Below, piece after piece: positions 35,117 to 47,520 of a stretch of DNA of 64,000 nucleotides (position 1 is its first letter; each line of letters starts with the position of its first letter). The position numbers and the translations under genes were made by a program. Origin of the DNA: Gnetum montanum (taxonomy: Eukaryota > Streptophyta > Gnetopsida > Gnetales > Gnetaceae); the NCBI GenBank assembly GCA_015680685.1, contig MNCI01004181.1, positions 541,289 through 605,288 of the forward strand. Reading direction: 5' to 3'. The notes under the pieces are model-generated. The model was not told where the DNA came from, made no database searches, and saw only the letters and a list, made by a program, of their open reading frames with translations.

Positions 35117-35554
35117 ATGGGCCCTAAAAGAGGACAACAAGGAGGACCTTCCCAAGGTGCAACTGAACATCTAGGGGGAGGCAGAGGCCAAGGACCTCAT
35201 GTAGAACATGTAGAGCAGGATGCACAATCATTCAGCATCCATTAGGGAACTGTTCCCACTACACAATCTAGCCAGGAAAAAGGTGGAGAGGTTAGGGCCT
35301 GAGCCTATGAAGAGGAATAATGGTTATTTGTGGCATGGCATGTCAAGGCCAATCAAGTGTTCCCATAGCTGCCGTGTCCATGGGAAGTGCTAACTCCATC
35401 AGACATTCGAACATCAGCATGGATGAATCATAATCCTCAGATAGAAGAGGAGAAACATCAGGTGCTTTTTCAACAATATCAATCTTAGAAGCCTGGCACG
35501 CAGGACAAAGGAAAAGCACCCATGGAGGAACCACTGCCACCTGGAACAACATGA
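35117..35554 (+). pseudogene. ORF2 of element 3, internally deleted
   Basis: Starts ATG (MGPKRGQQGGPSQGATEH), runs to HVEHVEQDAQSFSIH and a stop. After the deletion it contains LPCPWEVLTPSDIRTSAW and ends GKAPMEEPLPPGTT-stop. The N-terminus and C-terminus both align with ORF2 of element 2 (47521-50302), which is about 2.8 kb, so about 2.3 kb is missing. Confidence 0.75.
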
Positions 35555-35721
35555 GTTCCAACAAAGTTTTGTAATTCTGTGTTTGTGTCCCAATTGTTTT
35601 TGTTCAATCCCACACTATGGCATGAATAATTCCTAGTCAGTCAATAATCCCATACCTCTCCACTATGTAATCAATGGAGCTTGTTCTCATTTTTTTTTGA
35701 CTCAAGGTCAAGTTTTCATTT

Positions 35722-35734
35722 AGTCATGGGGGTA
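35722..35734 (+). promoter_or_regulatory. Polypurine tract of element 3
   Basis: AGTCATGGGGGTA immediately before the 3' LTR. Confidence 0.75.
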
Positions 35735-36576
35735 TGATGAATCGTGATTCATTAGGCCCCGATATCACATGCATGATATCGCATATGCGATATTGGGTAC
35801 ATGATATTGTAGCCTAGCTTGCTATATCGGATGCGCGATATCGTGACTCTTGTGTGGACCTATAAATACACATGTAGGCGCAAGGAGTTAGGGAGTCAAT
35901 TTAGTATTAGAGTAGGATCTTTTTGTCAGTTTTTCCTCTCAACCGTTTCTCCTAGTGCATGCCTGCAGTGTGATGATTGTAATTGTACGACACATTTATT
36001 CAAGTGTGACATACTTGGACACGCACATGATCAGAAATAAAGATTGAGATTACTTTATTATTGCAGCATTCACGTAGTTTAATTATTTAATTATTATTGT
36101 TATTTATTACTTTCATAGTTAATATCTCTTCACCCTAAACTCCTTAAATGTGGAATGAGTACGACTTAATCATGAGCATTCAAGTGTGACTACTTGGTAT
36201 CCCAGTGGTAGTCATGCACAAGGTCCAAGATGTGTAGTCGTGCACGAGGTCCAAGATGTGTATAGATGATTAAGGGACGGATGCTCATCACACTTAGGCT
36301 AGCTTAGATTCTCTCTCCCTTTTCCTCCTAGCTTAATTAAAGTTATTTTCCATTGCCTCCAGGAGTAGCACTAGGTTAGAAACCACATCATGACCTCACT
36401 CTAGACTAAACCATACGTGACAAAGCAAATACTAGTCCAAGTGGGAAGATAGCAAATTGCGATCAATGAGTAACTATCTAGATACCACAACTAGCCCATC
36501 TATAGAGTTCGACCATATTGTGCATGAAACGCTTGTATTCAGATGGTTGAGTGTAGGGGTACCTTGCCACTCATTA
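35735..36576 (+). repeat. 3' LTR of element 3
   Basis: 842 bp, TGATGAATCG start, CCACTCATTA end (CA mutated to TA). U3 has GATATC-type motifs at 35759-35845, then CCTATAAATACACATG. Confidence 0.9.
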
Positions 36577-37299
36577 GAACCAAAGAACTATCCTTGAAAA
36601 TATTAAATAAGAATGAGGATGGAATAATTAAAAAGAAGAGAGTTCCAAGCATTCCATACAACAATATAAGGTGCAATTGCATACAAAAGCTTGGATTATT
36701 AGATAAAGAAGCATCATAGCATGAAGATTATGCAAAGAAACAATTTGTGTTCAAAGATGCTTGTATGAAACAACCACTAAATAGGAAGGCATCCAATTGT
36801 ATAGCAATTGAGCGCTACAATTCTAAAATGTGCATTGAATTATAGGAAGCCTTGATAAGTAACTACATTGATAAAATGGATGAAATTAAGCAACTTAAAT
36901 AGCAAGTTTTCCAAGTAGAGAATGAACAAAAAGAAGAGATAAGTTGGGATAAGTTTGAAATTCTAGAAAGAATAGAACTAGAGCCCATTGAACTTTAAAC
37001 ATTACTAAAATATCTAGAGTGTATGTTCTTGGACAATGGTAAATTCGTAATTTTGAATGCATAGGTCACACAGAAGAAAAAATAGAGGTTACTAAGGTGA
37101 TTACTAAATTGCCAACATCTTTTGCCTAGTAATATGATGAAATAATAGGGATAGATTCATGCATATGCTAACATAAAATCTATGAAAATCTATCCATAAA
37201 ATCCAAATATCAACCACGTCACAAGATAAATCCATAATTGAATCTAATTGTTAACAAAGAAACTAAAAAGGTTCTAAAAGTAAGGTTCATTTATCTTGT

Positions 37300-38400
37300 T
37301 GTTGACAAGGAGTGAATAGGATCACTTATGATTGTGGCTAAAAAATAAGGTTAATAGAGGATTTGTATTAATTACTGGATATTGAACATTGGAACTTTTA
37401 AAGACCCTTTTTTATGATCATTTGTTAACCAAATGTTAGATACCATTGTAAGAAATAAGTATTATAGATTTCTAAATGGTTGTAGTGGGTACCATCAAAT
37501 TTAGATAGCCCCAAAAAAGCAAGCCAAGACTACATTCACAAGTCCATGAGGAACTTTTATCTATAAGAAGATCTCTTTTGACCTATGTAATGATCTTGCA
37601 ATGTTGCAACATCTAGTCCTTAGTATATTCCAAAAGAAAATTGACAATGCCAAGGAAATTTTCATGGATGACTTCTCCATCTACAGCTCTAATTTTGAGC
37701 AAGCCTTGGAGGATTTGGAGCAAGTGATCAACTGCTATGAAGAAATCAACCTCAAGTTGAATTGGTATTAAAGTCATGTGATGGTCCAAGAGGGCATTGT
37801 TTTTTAATACTGAACATCAGAGAAGGACATAGAGGTAGATCTAGAAAAAATTAGATTGATGTAGGGAATTACATAGAGATCACAGATAGTAAATGATGTT
37901 ATATCACTCCTTGGACATACTAGCTACTATAAGTGATTACTTGAAATTTTCCCTAAGATTGCGAAATCACTCGAGAAGTTAGTAAAAAAGATGCATAACT
38001 TGAACAAACTAAGGAATGTGATCAAGTATTCAAACTTCTTAAATAGAATCTTATAGAAATACAATTCTATAAGTTACTTACTAGTTCAAATCCTTTCATA
38101 TCATGATAAATGCTTTCAACATTTCCTTTGGAATCATGCTCACATAATAAGATGATCAAATTTGTTCAAACTATATCCATTGCACATGTAAAAGTATTGT
38201 AGATGAAAAGATGAACTACACCACAATTGAAAAGAAGCTCATGATGGTGGTATACACACTAGAGAAGTTTAGGAACTATGTGCTTAGATACCTAGTTTTC
38301 ATGCACATTAATAATAATGCAATTTGGTTTTACATGAATAGGGAATAGTTAGCCCTCATATCATAGGATCATAGGTGAGTTTATAGGAATTTGATATAAT
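37300..38400 (+). pseudogene. Reverse transcriptase-RNase H remnant of element 5
   Basis: Between 37400 and 37770 the strand encodes FVNQMLDTIV, YYRFLNGCSGYHQI, IAPKKQAKTTFTSP, GTFIYKKISFDLCNDLATLQ and EIFMDDFSIYSSNFEQAL, the standard Ty3/gypsy RT blocks in order, with the FMDD form of the catalytic motif. RNase H follows near 38210-38300 (MNYTTIEKKLMMVVYTLEKF). Stops and small shifts interrupt it. The FMDDFS spelling fits the Athila/Tat group. Confidence 0.85.
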
Positions 38401-38559
38401 AATGATTGACAAAAAGAGAATAAAAAAAATCACAATTTGATATAATAATCAATCATTTATCTTGATTAAGATGGGATAGTAAAACTAATAAAGAGACATT
38501 TTTTAATCAATTCTTAGATGAATTGTTATATGAAAAAACTGTAATGGTTTCATTAGAAG

Positions 38560-39680
38560 TGATCAAGCCATGATATGCTAATTATTTCACATGTCTAGTC
38601 ATGTAGGAGTTCCCTAATAAATGGGACAAGTGTATGAAACAACAATCTCAACATCATTTTAAGCATTACATGAAAATAAAGGGTAACCTCCATAAAATTT
38701 TCATAAATGGGCTCATTCATTGGTGTGTACCTAATGAGAATCAACTAAGAGCTCTCTAAGATGCTCATGAAATGGGCTAAGAAGACCACTATGTTAGGAG
38801 ACACACAACCATCAAGATCCCCATGAGAGAATACTTGTGACATATAATCTTCAAGGATGCCCACTAATTTATCAATTCCTATGAAATATGCCAATGCAAT
38901 GGTGGGACTATAGGAAGGCTTAAGGATCATCAATAATGGATCCAACTATTGAAACCATTCAATTTATGGGGAATTAATTTTATGGATTCCATCACACCAA
39001 TGTTAAATGAGAAGTCTAATATCATTATTATAGTAGACTATTGTATGAAATGGGTAGAAGATGCAATCATAATTAACTACACTATGACAACAATTGCAAG
39101 ATTCTTTAAGCAGTAGGTGATTAATAGGTTTGATGTGACAAGGACACTTGTTTTCAATAATAGTACTCATTTTATAGATGCTACATTTAAGAAACTAATG
39201 TGATGCTTAGGAGTTGAGCACAAATTAATCATACCTTATCATTTTCAAGCTAACAGTCAAGTAGAAGTAACCAATTATGAAATTACATAGATCCTGATTA
39301 GGATGGTTAACAAATACAAGAAAGACTTGAGCACAAAATAAAATAATGCTTTATAATCGTATCACTCCACATGAAAATTTCCTATAGGTTATTTCAAGTG
39401 TGAGTTACTGTATTGAATATATCTAAGTTATCCATCCAAATAGAACTTCATACACTAAATATCGCTTATGAGCTTAACCTTGACATTAGTTTTGTGCAAA
39501 AGAAACATTTAATAAACATTAATATGCTAGATGAAAACCATGGAGAAGCACTCATGATAAATAAGGTCCATAAGAGACACAGTAAACAATGTAATGATAT
39601 TAAGATTTGATATGTAGAATTCAAACATGAAGATAAGATTCTCTACTAAAACCGCACTTATAGTCATTAATGCACTGTAT
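38560..39680 (+). pseudogene. Integrase remnant of element 5
   Basis: A decayed HHCC zinc region (DAHEMG, FKDAH, YEICQCNG, 38760-38900), then the catalytic core: PFNLWGINFMDSI, IIVDYCMKWVEDA, FNNSTHFIDATFKKLM and PYHFQANSQVEVTNYEI (38950-39280). The tail (39413-39610) reads LNIAYELNLDISFVQKKH and LMINKVHKRH, like the C-terminal domain of Athila/Tat integrases. No chromodomain is seen. Confidence 0.85.
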
Positions 39681-40950
39681 TACAAACACTATGAAAATGA
39701 TCTTACATCATACATTTTACATTCTAGTCTCGTGCCATGCAAATAGACCATCTAGACTACCCTGATAAAGTTGTCTTGGTCAACATGCAACAAGTGAATT
39801 GATTTAAAGATTCCCAAGTAAACATACACTTAATCATAATCTCAACCATTTTTAGCTATATATTTTCCTTCAATGTTAGTGTTAGGGGAGATACTCATTC
39901 AAACTAATACCTTGCACTCACAAATTATTCATAGTTTTGTTTTGCATATTTCATTGCAAATTTTTTATTTCTTGCTATATTTTCTATTTCTTAATAATTT
40001 TTCCATTATTCTATATATTTTCTATTTTCTAGTTTTTATTTGAGTCATTTCTTTCATAGTGTAAATAATTTTCATGTTCTTTTTATTAATAAAACTATTC
40101 CTAATGTCCAAAAACCAATCTTCTTGTTGGGATTGTATTCTATACTATCAAACTATCAAGGGAATAGTTGTGCAAAAGGAATGAGATAACATCATTCATC
40201 CCTTCATTTCTATAAATAAGAGGTCCTTATCATGGGAATAACATTATTCTTATCACATGTGAAAACTAAAATTAATCCATCATCATCACATATTGATGGA
40301 TAGAGAAAGGACTAAGAGGATTGGAAAAGGGTGTGACATCAAGGAGATTTGTTGATTTGTTAGACTTTTCCTATGGGTTCCGCTGCTACTTCACTTGGAT
40401 ATACTATCACTCATATTTTAATTATTTGGAAAATATCCTTTATCATGATTTGTTACCTTACTATGATGTTGAAAAGACATGTGATCCATGTTTGAAGGTA
40501 CACTGTTGATAAAAGTAGCATTAGCTATGAGGATAGAAAGATATGTTACCCATGCCTAAAGGGATCCTTCTAATTAATGGTCAAGATCCATAACTTTCAT
40601 ACTAATAATTTATATTTCTCAAAATTTCTTTTTTCACATGATAGTATTTTCTTGTGGTTATGATTAGTCTCATGGTGATGGGCCCATGATGACATAATGC
40701 AATATCATTAGATGTGGTATGGCCTTGGTTTGAAACCCTTTTGGATTGATATGTTGGTCATCTTAATCATGCACTATGCAAGAATCCACTATGAACATGG
40801 GGAGGTATCTCCCTATTCTTGAATTGATGCAACTATATTGATGTAGCACACTTTGGTGATGAATCCTCATTAGCATTAACATAACATCAAAAAAGTATAT
40901 ATATGTACCAACCATTAGTAGAATTTATATCACTATTAAAGACATCTATT
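39681..40950 (+). other. 3' noncoding tail of element 5
   Basis: Contains the GGGTGTGACATCAAGGAGATTTG block at 40329-40345 shared with elements 1-3. ORF 40321-40509 overlaps it and is not conserved as protein. No ORF2 or 3' LTR was found. Confidence 0.45.
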
Positions 40951-41169
40951 GTACTTGAGATTTATAACTATTGATATAATTTACATGAGCTAATTTTTCT
41001 AGCATATCCTTCGAATCTATGTAGACAATAAAGTTTCAACTTCAATTTCCATTTCAACCTAAATATCTTTTATAATCCATTTGATCCAAAAAATCTCTCT
41101 GATGATATTTTTTATACTAAAATGATCTTTTGAATTTGACACCTTTTTGGCTTATCATATTATGAATCT

Positions 41170-41335
41170 GAGAGTAAAATTTTTATTTACATCTATTGAG
41201 ACCCCTTGGATCTACCAATTTCAAAATTCCTTTTATGAATTTTGTTTTTAAAATTTATAACCCAATGTTACATAGTAGAATCACACATGTGACTTTGTGT
41301 TACCAAGCTAAGATCCTTACTACTAGTCTACATAT
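41170..41335 (-). mobile_element. tRNA-derived SINE, family S3, copy 3
   Basis: The minus strand reads AGTAGTAAGGATCTTAGCTTGG, a B-box-like TGTGATTCTACT, then CATTGGGTTATAAATTTTAAA and the shared tail. Aligns with 13771-13922 and 2424-2540. Confidence 0.6.
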
Positions 41336-41380
41336 CATTGTCTAAATATCACTTTTACTATAATTTTATTCAATATCACT

Positions 41381-44096
41381 TATAGAGAGTATGTCTCATT
41401 GGTGGTTCAAAACCTCCTTCAATTTTGAAACAAGGCTAAGAAGAGTATGGACATTTTCTTAGGTTCCATGATAAATTAATTTTCATACCCTTTGGAGAAC
41501 TACATAGTCTTAATTCCTTGTATACAGCATTAGAAGCATATGTAGGCTGCTTGGGCCTTTAGCCTTTCAACTCAAGCATTATCCTTTCTCTACAAAATAA
41601 AGGTATAGGGATAGATGTGTCTAGTATAAGGACATGTCTTAAGGAACAATGTATCTTATGCATTTTCAAATACTCTCTATGAATATTATACATGTGTGTT
41701 GCATTGGTCTAGTTGATTATATGATTATCAAGGCATCCTTATGATGCTCCTACCCCTTGAATTAACATATAACATATGCGTTGTGTACTCTTGCTATGCT
41801 CGTAGTTTCATGAAGATGTTGAAGTATAGGCCACTTTGAGGTTTCTCTAGAATACTTGATGACTTTGATGCTAAGGGTAGTATTAAGTGGTGCTTCCTAG
41901 AGTTGTGCCATTACACTTAGTATTAGAGAAAAGGTTTTGGTTTAAGAGGAAGATCCATGTAGATACTTATGCAATGTAGTTACAAGTAATAGATAAGAGG
42001 CCTTGAATATGAGGTAATATGTTAGTTTGGTGCTTCTTATTGCAAAGTATTGCTTTTGTAGGTGTGGATATTCCTAAATCCATTAATGTTGTGAAAATTA
42101 TTTAGCTTGAACGCATTATGAACTTAATAATTTGGTATTACAGTGTGATGGTCTTGTATTCATGTGTTATGAAACAACATGAATTATCATCCAAGGATCC
42201 TTTGCCAATGTTGCCTTAATTGATCAGTTCATGATCCATAGAAAAGAACTGACAATGTTTCAAATTATTCTATTTGTAGAATTTCATGTTTAAGGAGAGT
42301 GTTCCCATATCATTTTTCCTTGTAACAATTTGTACTAGATGTGGGTGGTGATTTACGCCTATATGAAACAACATGATGCATGGTGACCAACTTGTTAATT
42401 TTAAAAAACATAAGGTCTTATATGCTTTCTTTAGACAACTTGCAATTGGTAAATAATGGAATATGTAATAGCACTCTTGGAAGAACAAAAACTTTGGTGG
42501 ATAAGTCCCTATGTTCACCATCTCTCTTCCATGTTCACATCTTTGACAATAGAAGATTTGGCAAGATTATTTCCTACCCCATGTGATGCAATGATTTGGG
42601 TTACCTTTAAACATTATTTTAGATGTTGGATCTTATTTTATAGGAGAGGTTTGCAAAGGTTTTTTTTTTATACCAAAAATGTTGTTAAGGATGAAAGTAA
42701 CCAAGAAATGGGATTTTTTATTTAACCACCTTAATGGAAGGTGGACAATTAATTATTCTACTAAGAAAATTTATGCCAAGAAGGATGGAGCATGGCTAGC
42801 CTATTGTTGCTAGTTCCTAGATGGGTTTGAATGTTAGTAAGGGAGTTTTGTATGTTAGAGTGGTAAAAATAAGGAAAAAGATCCACAGACAAAGTGTATG
42901 TGTGTGCATGTGTGGGTGAGAGGAGGTATAGGTGTAGTGACTTTAAGCAGGAAGCACATTGCCTTGTTATGACTTTGAGTAGAAAGCAAAATTTTATATC
43001 ATGACTCTAAGTAGAAAACAAATGTTCTTGTTGTGACATCAAGAATGAAGCACCAATTTTCATTATTACTCTATGTAAGAGCATACATTTTCTATTGTGA
43101 CTCTAAGTAGAAAGCATAAATTTGTATTGTAACTTTGAGTAGGAAGCACGAATTTGGGGATCATGACTTCAACTAGGGAGCATAAGTTTAGGGATGGAGA
43201 AGTGAGTTTCTCCAAATTTCTATCATTATAATGAGTAATAGGATGCTTCACATTTTAGGCAAGTTTTTGCTCCAAGTTGAAAGGTTGGTATTGCTTGGTA
43301 AAATGGACAAGCATATTCTTCCTTAACCTAGGTTGCATAGGCATCTCTAAGTCTTGATTAGATGCTAATCTGATTTCAACATTTATGTTATATCATTGAT
43401 AACCGTAGTCATTACACCTTTGTATCTATAACTATCAAATGGACTTTAAGTTGTTTGATACCCTTGATATCCACATTGCTCTTTATGTTTGATAAGTGTA
43501 TGAATAAAGACTTAAGTTCTAAGAACACTACTTCTTTTAAGTAAGGGAGAGTGTAGAGTGTATGCGTTATTGGTGGTTGAACGGATACTTCCTTTTAAAA
43601 TGGAGACTAGAAGAAGTATGTACATCCTCTTGGGTTCCATGCTATCTTAACCATGATTTCCTTGGAAGAATTACATGGTCCTAATACCTTATGTACTACA
43701 TCACAAGGATATGTAGGCTACTATGTGCTTTGGCCTTTTGACTCAAGTATTACCCCTTCTCTATAAAGCTAGGATATAGGACTATATGTGTGTAGTATAG
43801 GGACATGTCTTAGCTCTCTTAAGGAACAATGTCTCTTACGTATTTGTGAGTGCTCTTTGTGAATGTTATATGAATATGTTGCATTGGTCTATTTGCTTAT
43901 ATGATTATCAATGCATTCTCACTATGCTTGTAAGCCTTGGATTAGCTGATGACATATGTGTTTTATACTCTTGATGTGCTTGCAAGTTCTGAAGGAGGGT
44001 GAGGCGTAGTCTACCTTCAATCCTCACTAAAATACTAAGTGACTTTCATGCTCAAGAAGGTTGCTAAGCATCACTTCCCAGAGCAGTATTGTTACA
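41381..44096 (+). mobile_element. Decayed copia-like LTR element with short interior
   Basis: Direct repeats 41381-41915 and 43552-44096 (535 and 545 bp) are LTRs with the interior between them only 1.6 kb. Flanking pentamers are tcact (41376-41380) and tcaca (44097-44101). After the left LTR comes TTAGTATTAGAG, a decayed form of the tRNA-iMet primer site TGGTATCAGAG. Before the right LTR comes the purine tract AAGTAAGGGAGAG. These fit a Ty1/copia-type layout. I find no gag or pol in the interior, so it is a LARD/TRIM-like derivative or an internally deleted copy. Confidence 0.7.
42938..43195 (+). repeat. Minisatellite, 8 units of 32 bp
   Basis: Units of TGACTYTRAGTAGAAAGCA plus an A/T-rich tail start at 42938, 42970, 43002, 43034, 43066, 43098, 43130 and 43164. 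The spacing is 32 bp except the last (34). Confidence 0.85.
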
Positions 44097-44499
44097 TCAC
44101 ATACCACCATTATCTAGTTCAGTACATGCAACCTACATGGTCATTAAATTTTTATCTAGAAATATTGAGTTTGAAATGGTTGATTGTAATCATTACAACC
44201 TAAAACCATTATAAGATTCATAATCATTTATACTAAAGGCTTGCATTTGCTATTTTCCATACAAAGAAACATAACTTATTCATTGTGGTCACTTCTTCTA
44301 GCTAGATCTATCTCATATGAACATCCATTTTAGCATGAGATATGACTCATGGCCATATCATGAATCTAAATAAATGTCATATTAAATATTTTTATTAAGA
44401 TAACATTTAGTAATAATTTATTAGTATATCCAATACTTAACGGAATTTCCAAGCAAGATATTAAATGTAATTTTAAAAGATGAATGTGAAATGAATAAT

Positions 44500-46456
44500 G
44501 GTGTCATGAGGTTAGAAGCCATGTTGTTAAAGGCTACAAAAAAATCCTACTATGTAACAAAAGTTTATAAGTAAGAAGAACTCATTGGATAAAAAATGTC
44601 TATAAGCAAGGGTAACTATCAAAAATTCTTGTAATAAAAAAAACTCTGAATAAGAACTACAAGAAATTACTTCAAAAGAAAAAAGAAAAATTTCTTAAAG
44701 AGCATCAAAACAATATGATGCAAATGATCAAGCAAGATTCATGAAATTTTTGGAAACATTTTTTGAAATAAAGTTTCTCCAAGCAATGATATTTTGTATG
44801 CACAAATAAAAGGATTCTATAGAAATATGTTTCAACATGAGACAAATATTATAACTAGTTGCATTCTTCTACATATTTACAACATATGTATGATAAAGTA
44901 GGAGAGGGAATTAAGAAATAAGGTTATGAAAAAGTTGTATATGCAAAAGTATTATATGGTGAATTATTAAAATATAGTGGAGAATTAGTCTAGAGAGAGA
45001 CTTGGATAAAATGCTTAATGGAAAGACTTCAAAATGGTTTTACTAGATAGTGGATGATTATTAGAGTTGTTATGCTTTTTTTTAGAATTTAAATAATTAT
45101 TTATTGTTCTTGATCAATAACTCATTTAAAAATTTGGTAAATACCATTTTCAAGAAAAAATTAGGATCTTAGGCAAAACAAAATAATTTACATGTAGTTT
45201 CACAAGCAAGATTTTGAAAAAAGCATTATACACTAGATCATCAAGATCCTCTTAGATATTACATGGAACAAGTAAATGGAAAACAAGGTAAAACATTTGT
45301 CTTTATTGTGAAAGAATAATTATGGAGCAAAGTTATCAAACTTAAATTTGATTCCAGTTTACTCAATGCTATCCAAAATTTATACATAGAAATAATTTTT
45401 GAATTCAAAAATGAAAAACCTACGTAATCTTGTCAATTTTATAGTGATATATGAGTAAAGAAAGGTTATCCTATTTGACCAACATTATTTGACATTCTTA
45501 TTATTGAAAGTCATATCCATGTAGATGCCACTTTAATCCACACTTCTAATTCATTAATCAATATCTATATACACATATTCCATGATTTTTATTTTTCATT
45601 TTATTTGATGAAAGAAGTACTTGCAAATGATGCTATTAAATTGGATTAATTATTAATACGACTTTTAATCTTTGTAGATGATGTAGCCCCAATAGAAAAT
45701 CCAAAAACAAGTTAAAAGCAATGTTGAATGAATTACAAAAATTTTGTGAATCTATAAAAACGAAGGTAAATGTTGCAAAAATAAAAGTACTAATTTGTAG
45801 AAGTAAAATGCTCTCAAAATGATAAGTGGAATTGTTGTAGATCACATCAAGTTACAAATGGCTAAAAGACTTTCTATACAATGAAGAATAAATGTAGCAA
45901 TCAAAATATTGAGACTTGGAAAATTCAAAATTATCTTTTTCAAACAACTATACAAACTATAATTTTTAATAGATGTTTGGTATGGGGCCTAGGTCTTGAT
46001 CAAAACTTATGGAAAATTTTGAAAAACTTAAAAAACAATTCTTGTTGTATGAATTCAAGGTGAAAACTCAAGTTCCATATTCAATACTTTTATTAGAGCA
46101 TAATTTGTTGCCATTAGAAGTTGAAGTATTGTATTAGTTTTGAACTTTGTACTTGAGTAATAAAAATAGCAATAAAATCTCAAGATAGATTATTCAATAA
46201 TCTCAACAATAAGGATGGTTAAATGAAGGATGATTATGGCTACAAAAATAGGACATTGATAATATTAATGGAATACTAACTCTAAAAAATCTTGAAAACT
46301 TGTTAGAAAGAAACTTTTAGATAGATGACAAACTGACATATAAATTTAAAAAATTTAATATTACTAGCAAAATATTAGAGATGAAAAACCTTATGAAACA
46401 TAATATCTACTTACAACAATTCCAATGTCCATAAGAGCACTAATTAGCAAAGTAAC
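44500..46456 (+). mobile_element. LINE D, non-LTR retrotransposon of another clade
   Basis: Plus-strand remnants of RT: VKKGYPI-PTLFDIL near 45450-45500 (VKQGCPLSPTLFNL type), LLIFVDDVAPIENP near 45665-45705 (catalytic xxDD), FCES.KTKVNVAKIKVLI near 45740-45795. The ORF 45881-46063 encodes a segment (IIFNRCLVWGLGLDQNLWKI) resembling the VILYGCEVWG..SWRKI block in this type of LINE. It is different from the L1 and RTE copies elsewhere in the window. The 5' boundary is not defined, and 44097-44500 shows nothing recognisable. It is interrupted at 46457 by element 2. Confidence 0.6.
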
Positions 46457-47328
46457 TGATGAGTGGTGAGGTACCCCTACACTCAACCATACGAATATGA
46501 GCGTTTCATGCACGATTCGGTCGAAGTTCGCAGATAGACTAGTTGTGGTATCTAAACAGTTACTCGTAGATCGCAGTTCATTGTCTTCCCATCTGGACTA
46601 GTATTAGCTTTGTCACATATGGTTTAGTCCAGAGTGAGGTGTATGATGTGTTCCTACACTAATGCTACTCCTGGGTATGATGGGAAATAATATCAACTAA
46701 GCTAGGAGAGAGGATGAGAGAGAATCTAAACTAGCCTAAGTGTGATGAGCATCCGTTCCTTAATCATCCGTACACATCTTGGACCTTGTGCACGACTACC
46801 ACTGGGATTACCAAGCGCATGGCCTAGGTACACTACTGGGTTACCAAGTAGTCACACTTAAATGCTTGTGATTAAGTCATACTCATTCCGCGTTACTAGG
46901 AGATAAGGGTAGAGAGATATTAACTAAGAAAGCAATAAATAACCATAAATAATTAAATAATTAAGCTAAGTGGATGCTGCAATGATGAAGTAATCTCGAT
47001 CTTTATTGTCGGTCTTGCACATGTCCAAGGATGTCACACTCGAATAAGGATGCCGTACAATTACAATCATCACACTACGGGCATGCATTGGGAGAAAGGG
47101 TTGAGAGGAAAAATTGACAAAAAGTTCCTACCTTAATACTAAAGACTAAAAAACTTAAAACTTTAGAACATAAAAACTTAAAAACTTCTTTACCAAATCT
47201 GCCTGCCTCTTATTTATAGACGAGGAGATAGGCTGGGATATCGCATCTAGGCTATGATATCGCGTACGTGATATCACATACGTGATATCATGGATGTGAT
47301 ATCATGGCCAATAATTCATGACTCATCA
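46457..47328 (-). repeat. 3' LTR of element 2
   Basis: 872 bp. In element orientation starts TGATGAGTCATGAATT, U3 with five GATATC-type motifs (47236-47306), TATA near 47212 (TCTATAAATAAGAGG), AATAAAGATCGAG in R, ends CCACTCATCA. Confidence 0.9.
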
Positions 47329-47330
47329 TA

Positions 47331-47341
47331 CCCCCATGACT
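47331..47341 (-). promoter_or_regulatory. Polypurine tract of element 2
   Basis: AGTCATGGGGG in element orientation, next to the 3' LTR. Confidence 0.75.
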
Positions 47342-47520
47342 GAATGAAAACTCGTCGTTGAGTTAAATTGAGAACAAGCTCCGTTGATTACACAGCAAAT
47401 AGGTATGGGATTATTGACTGACTAGAATGGATTCATGCCGCAGTGTGGAATCAAAAAAAAATTAAGACACAACATGAAGAACACAAAAGAAAATCCTATA
47501 GCTACAAAATTGGATGGAAC

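Larger units (their letters stand above)
30930..36576 (+). mobile_element. Gypsy element 3: gag only plus ORF2 remnant
   Basis: Complete plus-strand element flanked by the perfect TSD gaacc (30925-30929, 36577-36581), inserted in the protease of element 5. The 5' LTR starts at 30930 and runs into an N gap. The 3' LTR is 35735-36576. It carries a nearly whole gag, shared noncoding blocks (34090-34113, 34775-34795) and an ORF2 with a large internal deletion (35117-35554). I find no protease or pol. Confidence 0.9.
27048..40950 (+). mobile_element. Gypsy element 5: decayed Athila/Tat-type with pol
   Basis: Plus-strand order: 5' LTR (27048-27950), tRNA-Asp-like primer site, gag remnants (about 28900-30350), protease (30640-30929), then, after the inserted element 3, the rest of the protease, RT and RNase H (37300-38400) and integrase (38560-39680), then a noncoding tail sharing a block with elements 1-3 (40329-40345). 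No chromodomain is seen. Stops and shifts are dense. I could not find the 3' LTR, so the right boundary is a guess. It is the only element here with pol. Confidence 0.75.

Noticed and set aside
42938-43195. CRISPR-like array
   Set aside because: Units are contiguous, imperfect and without unique spacers, in a plant repeat. It is a minisatellite.
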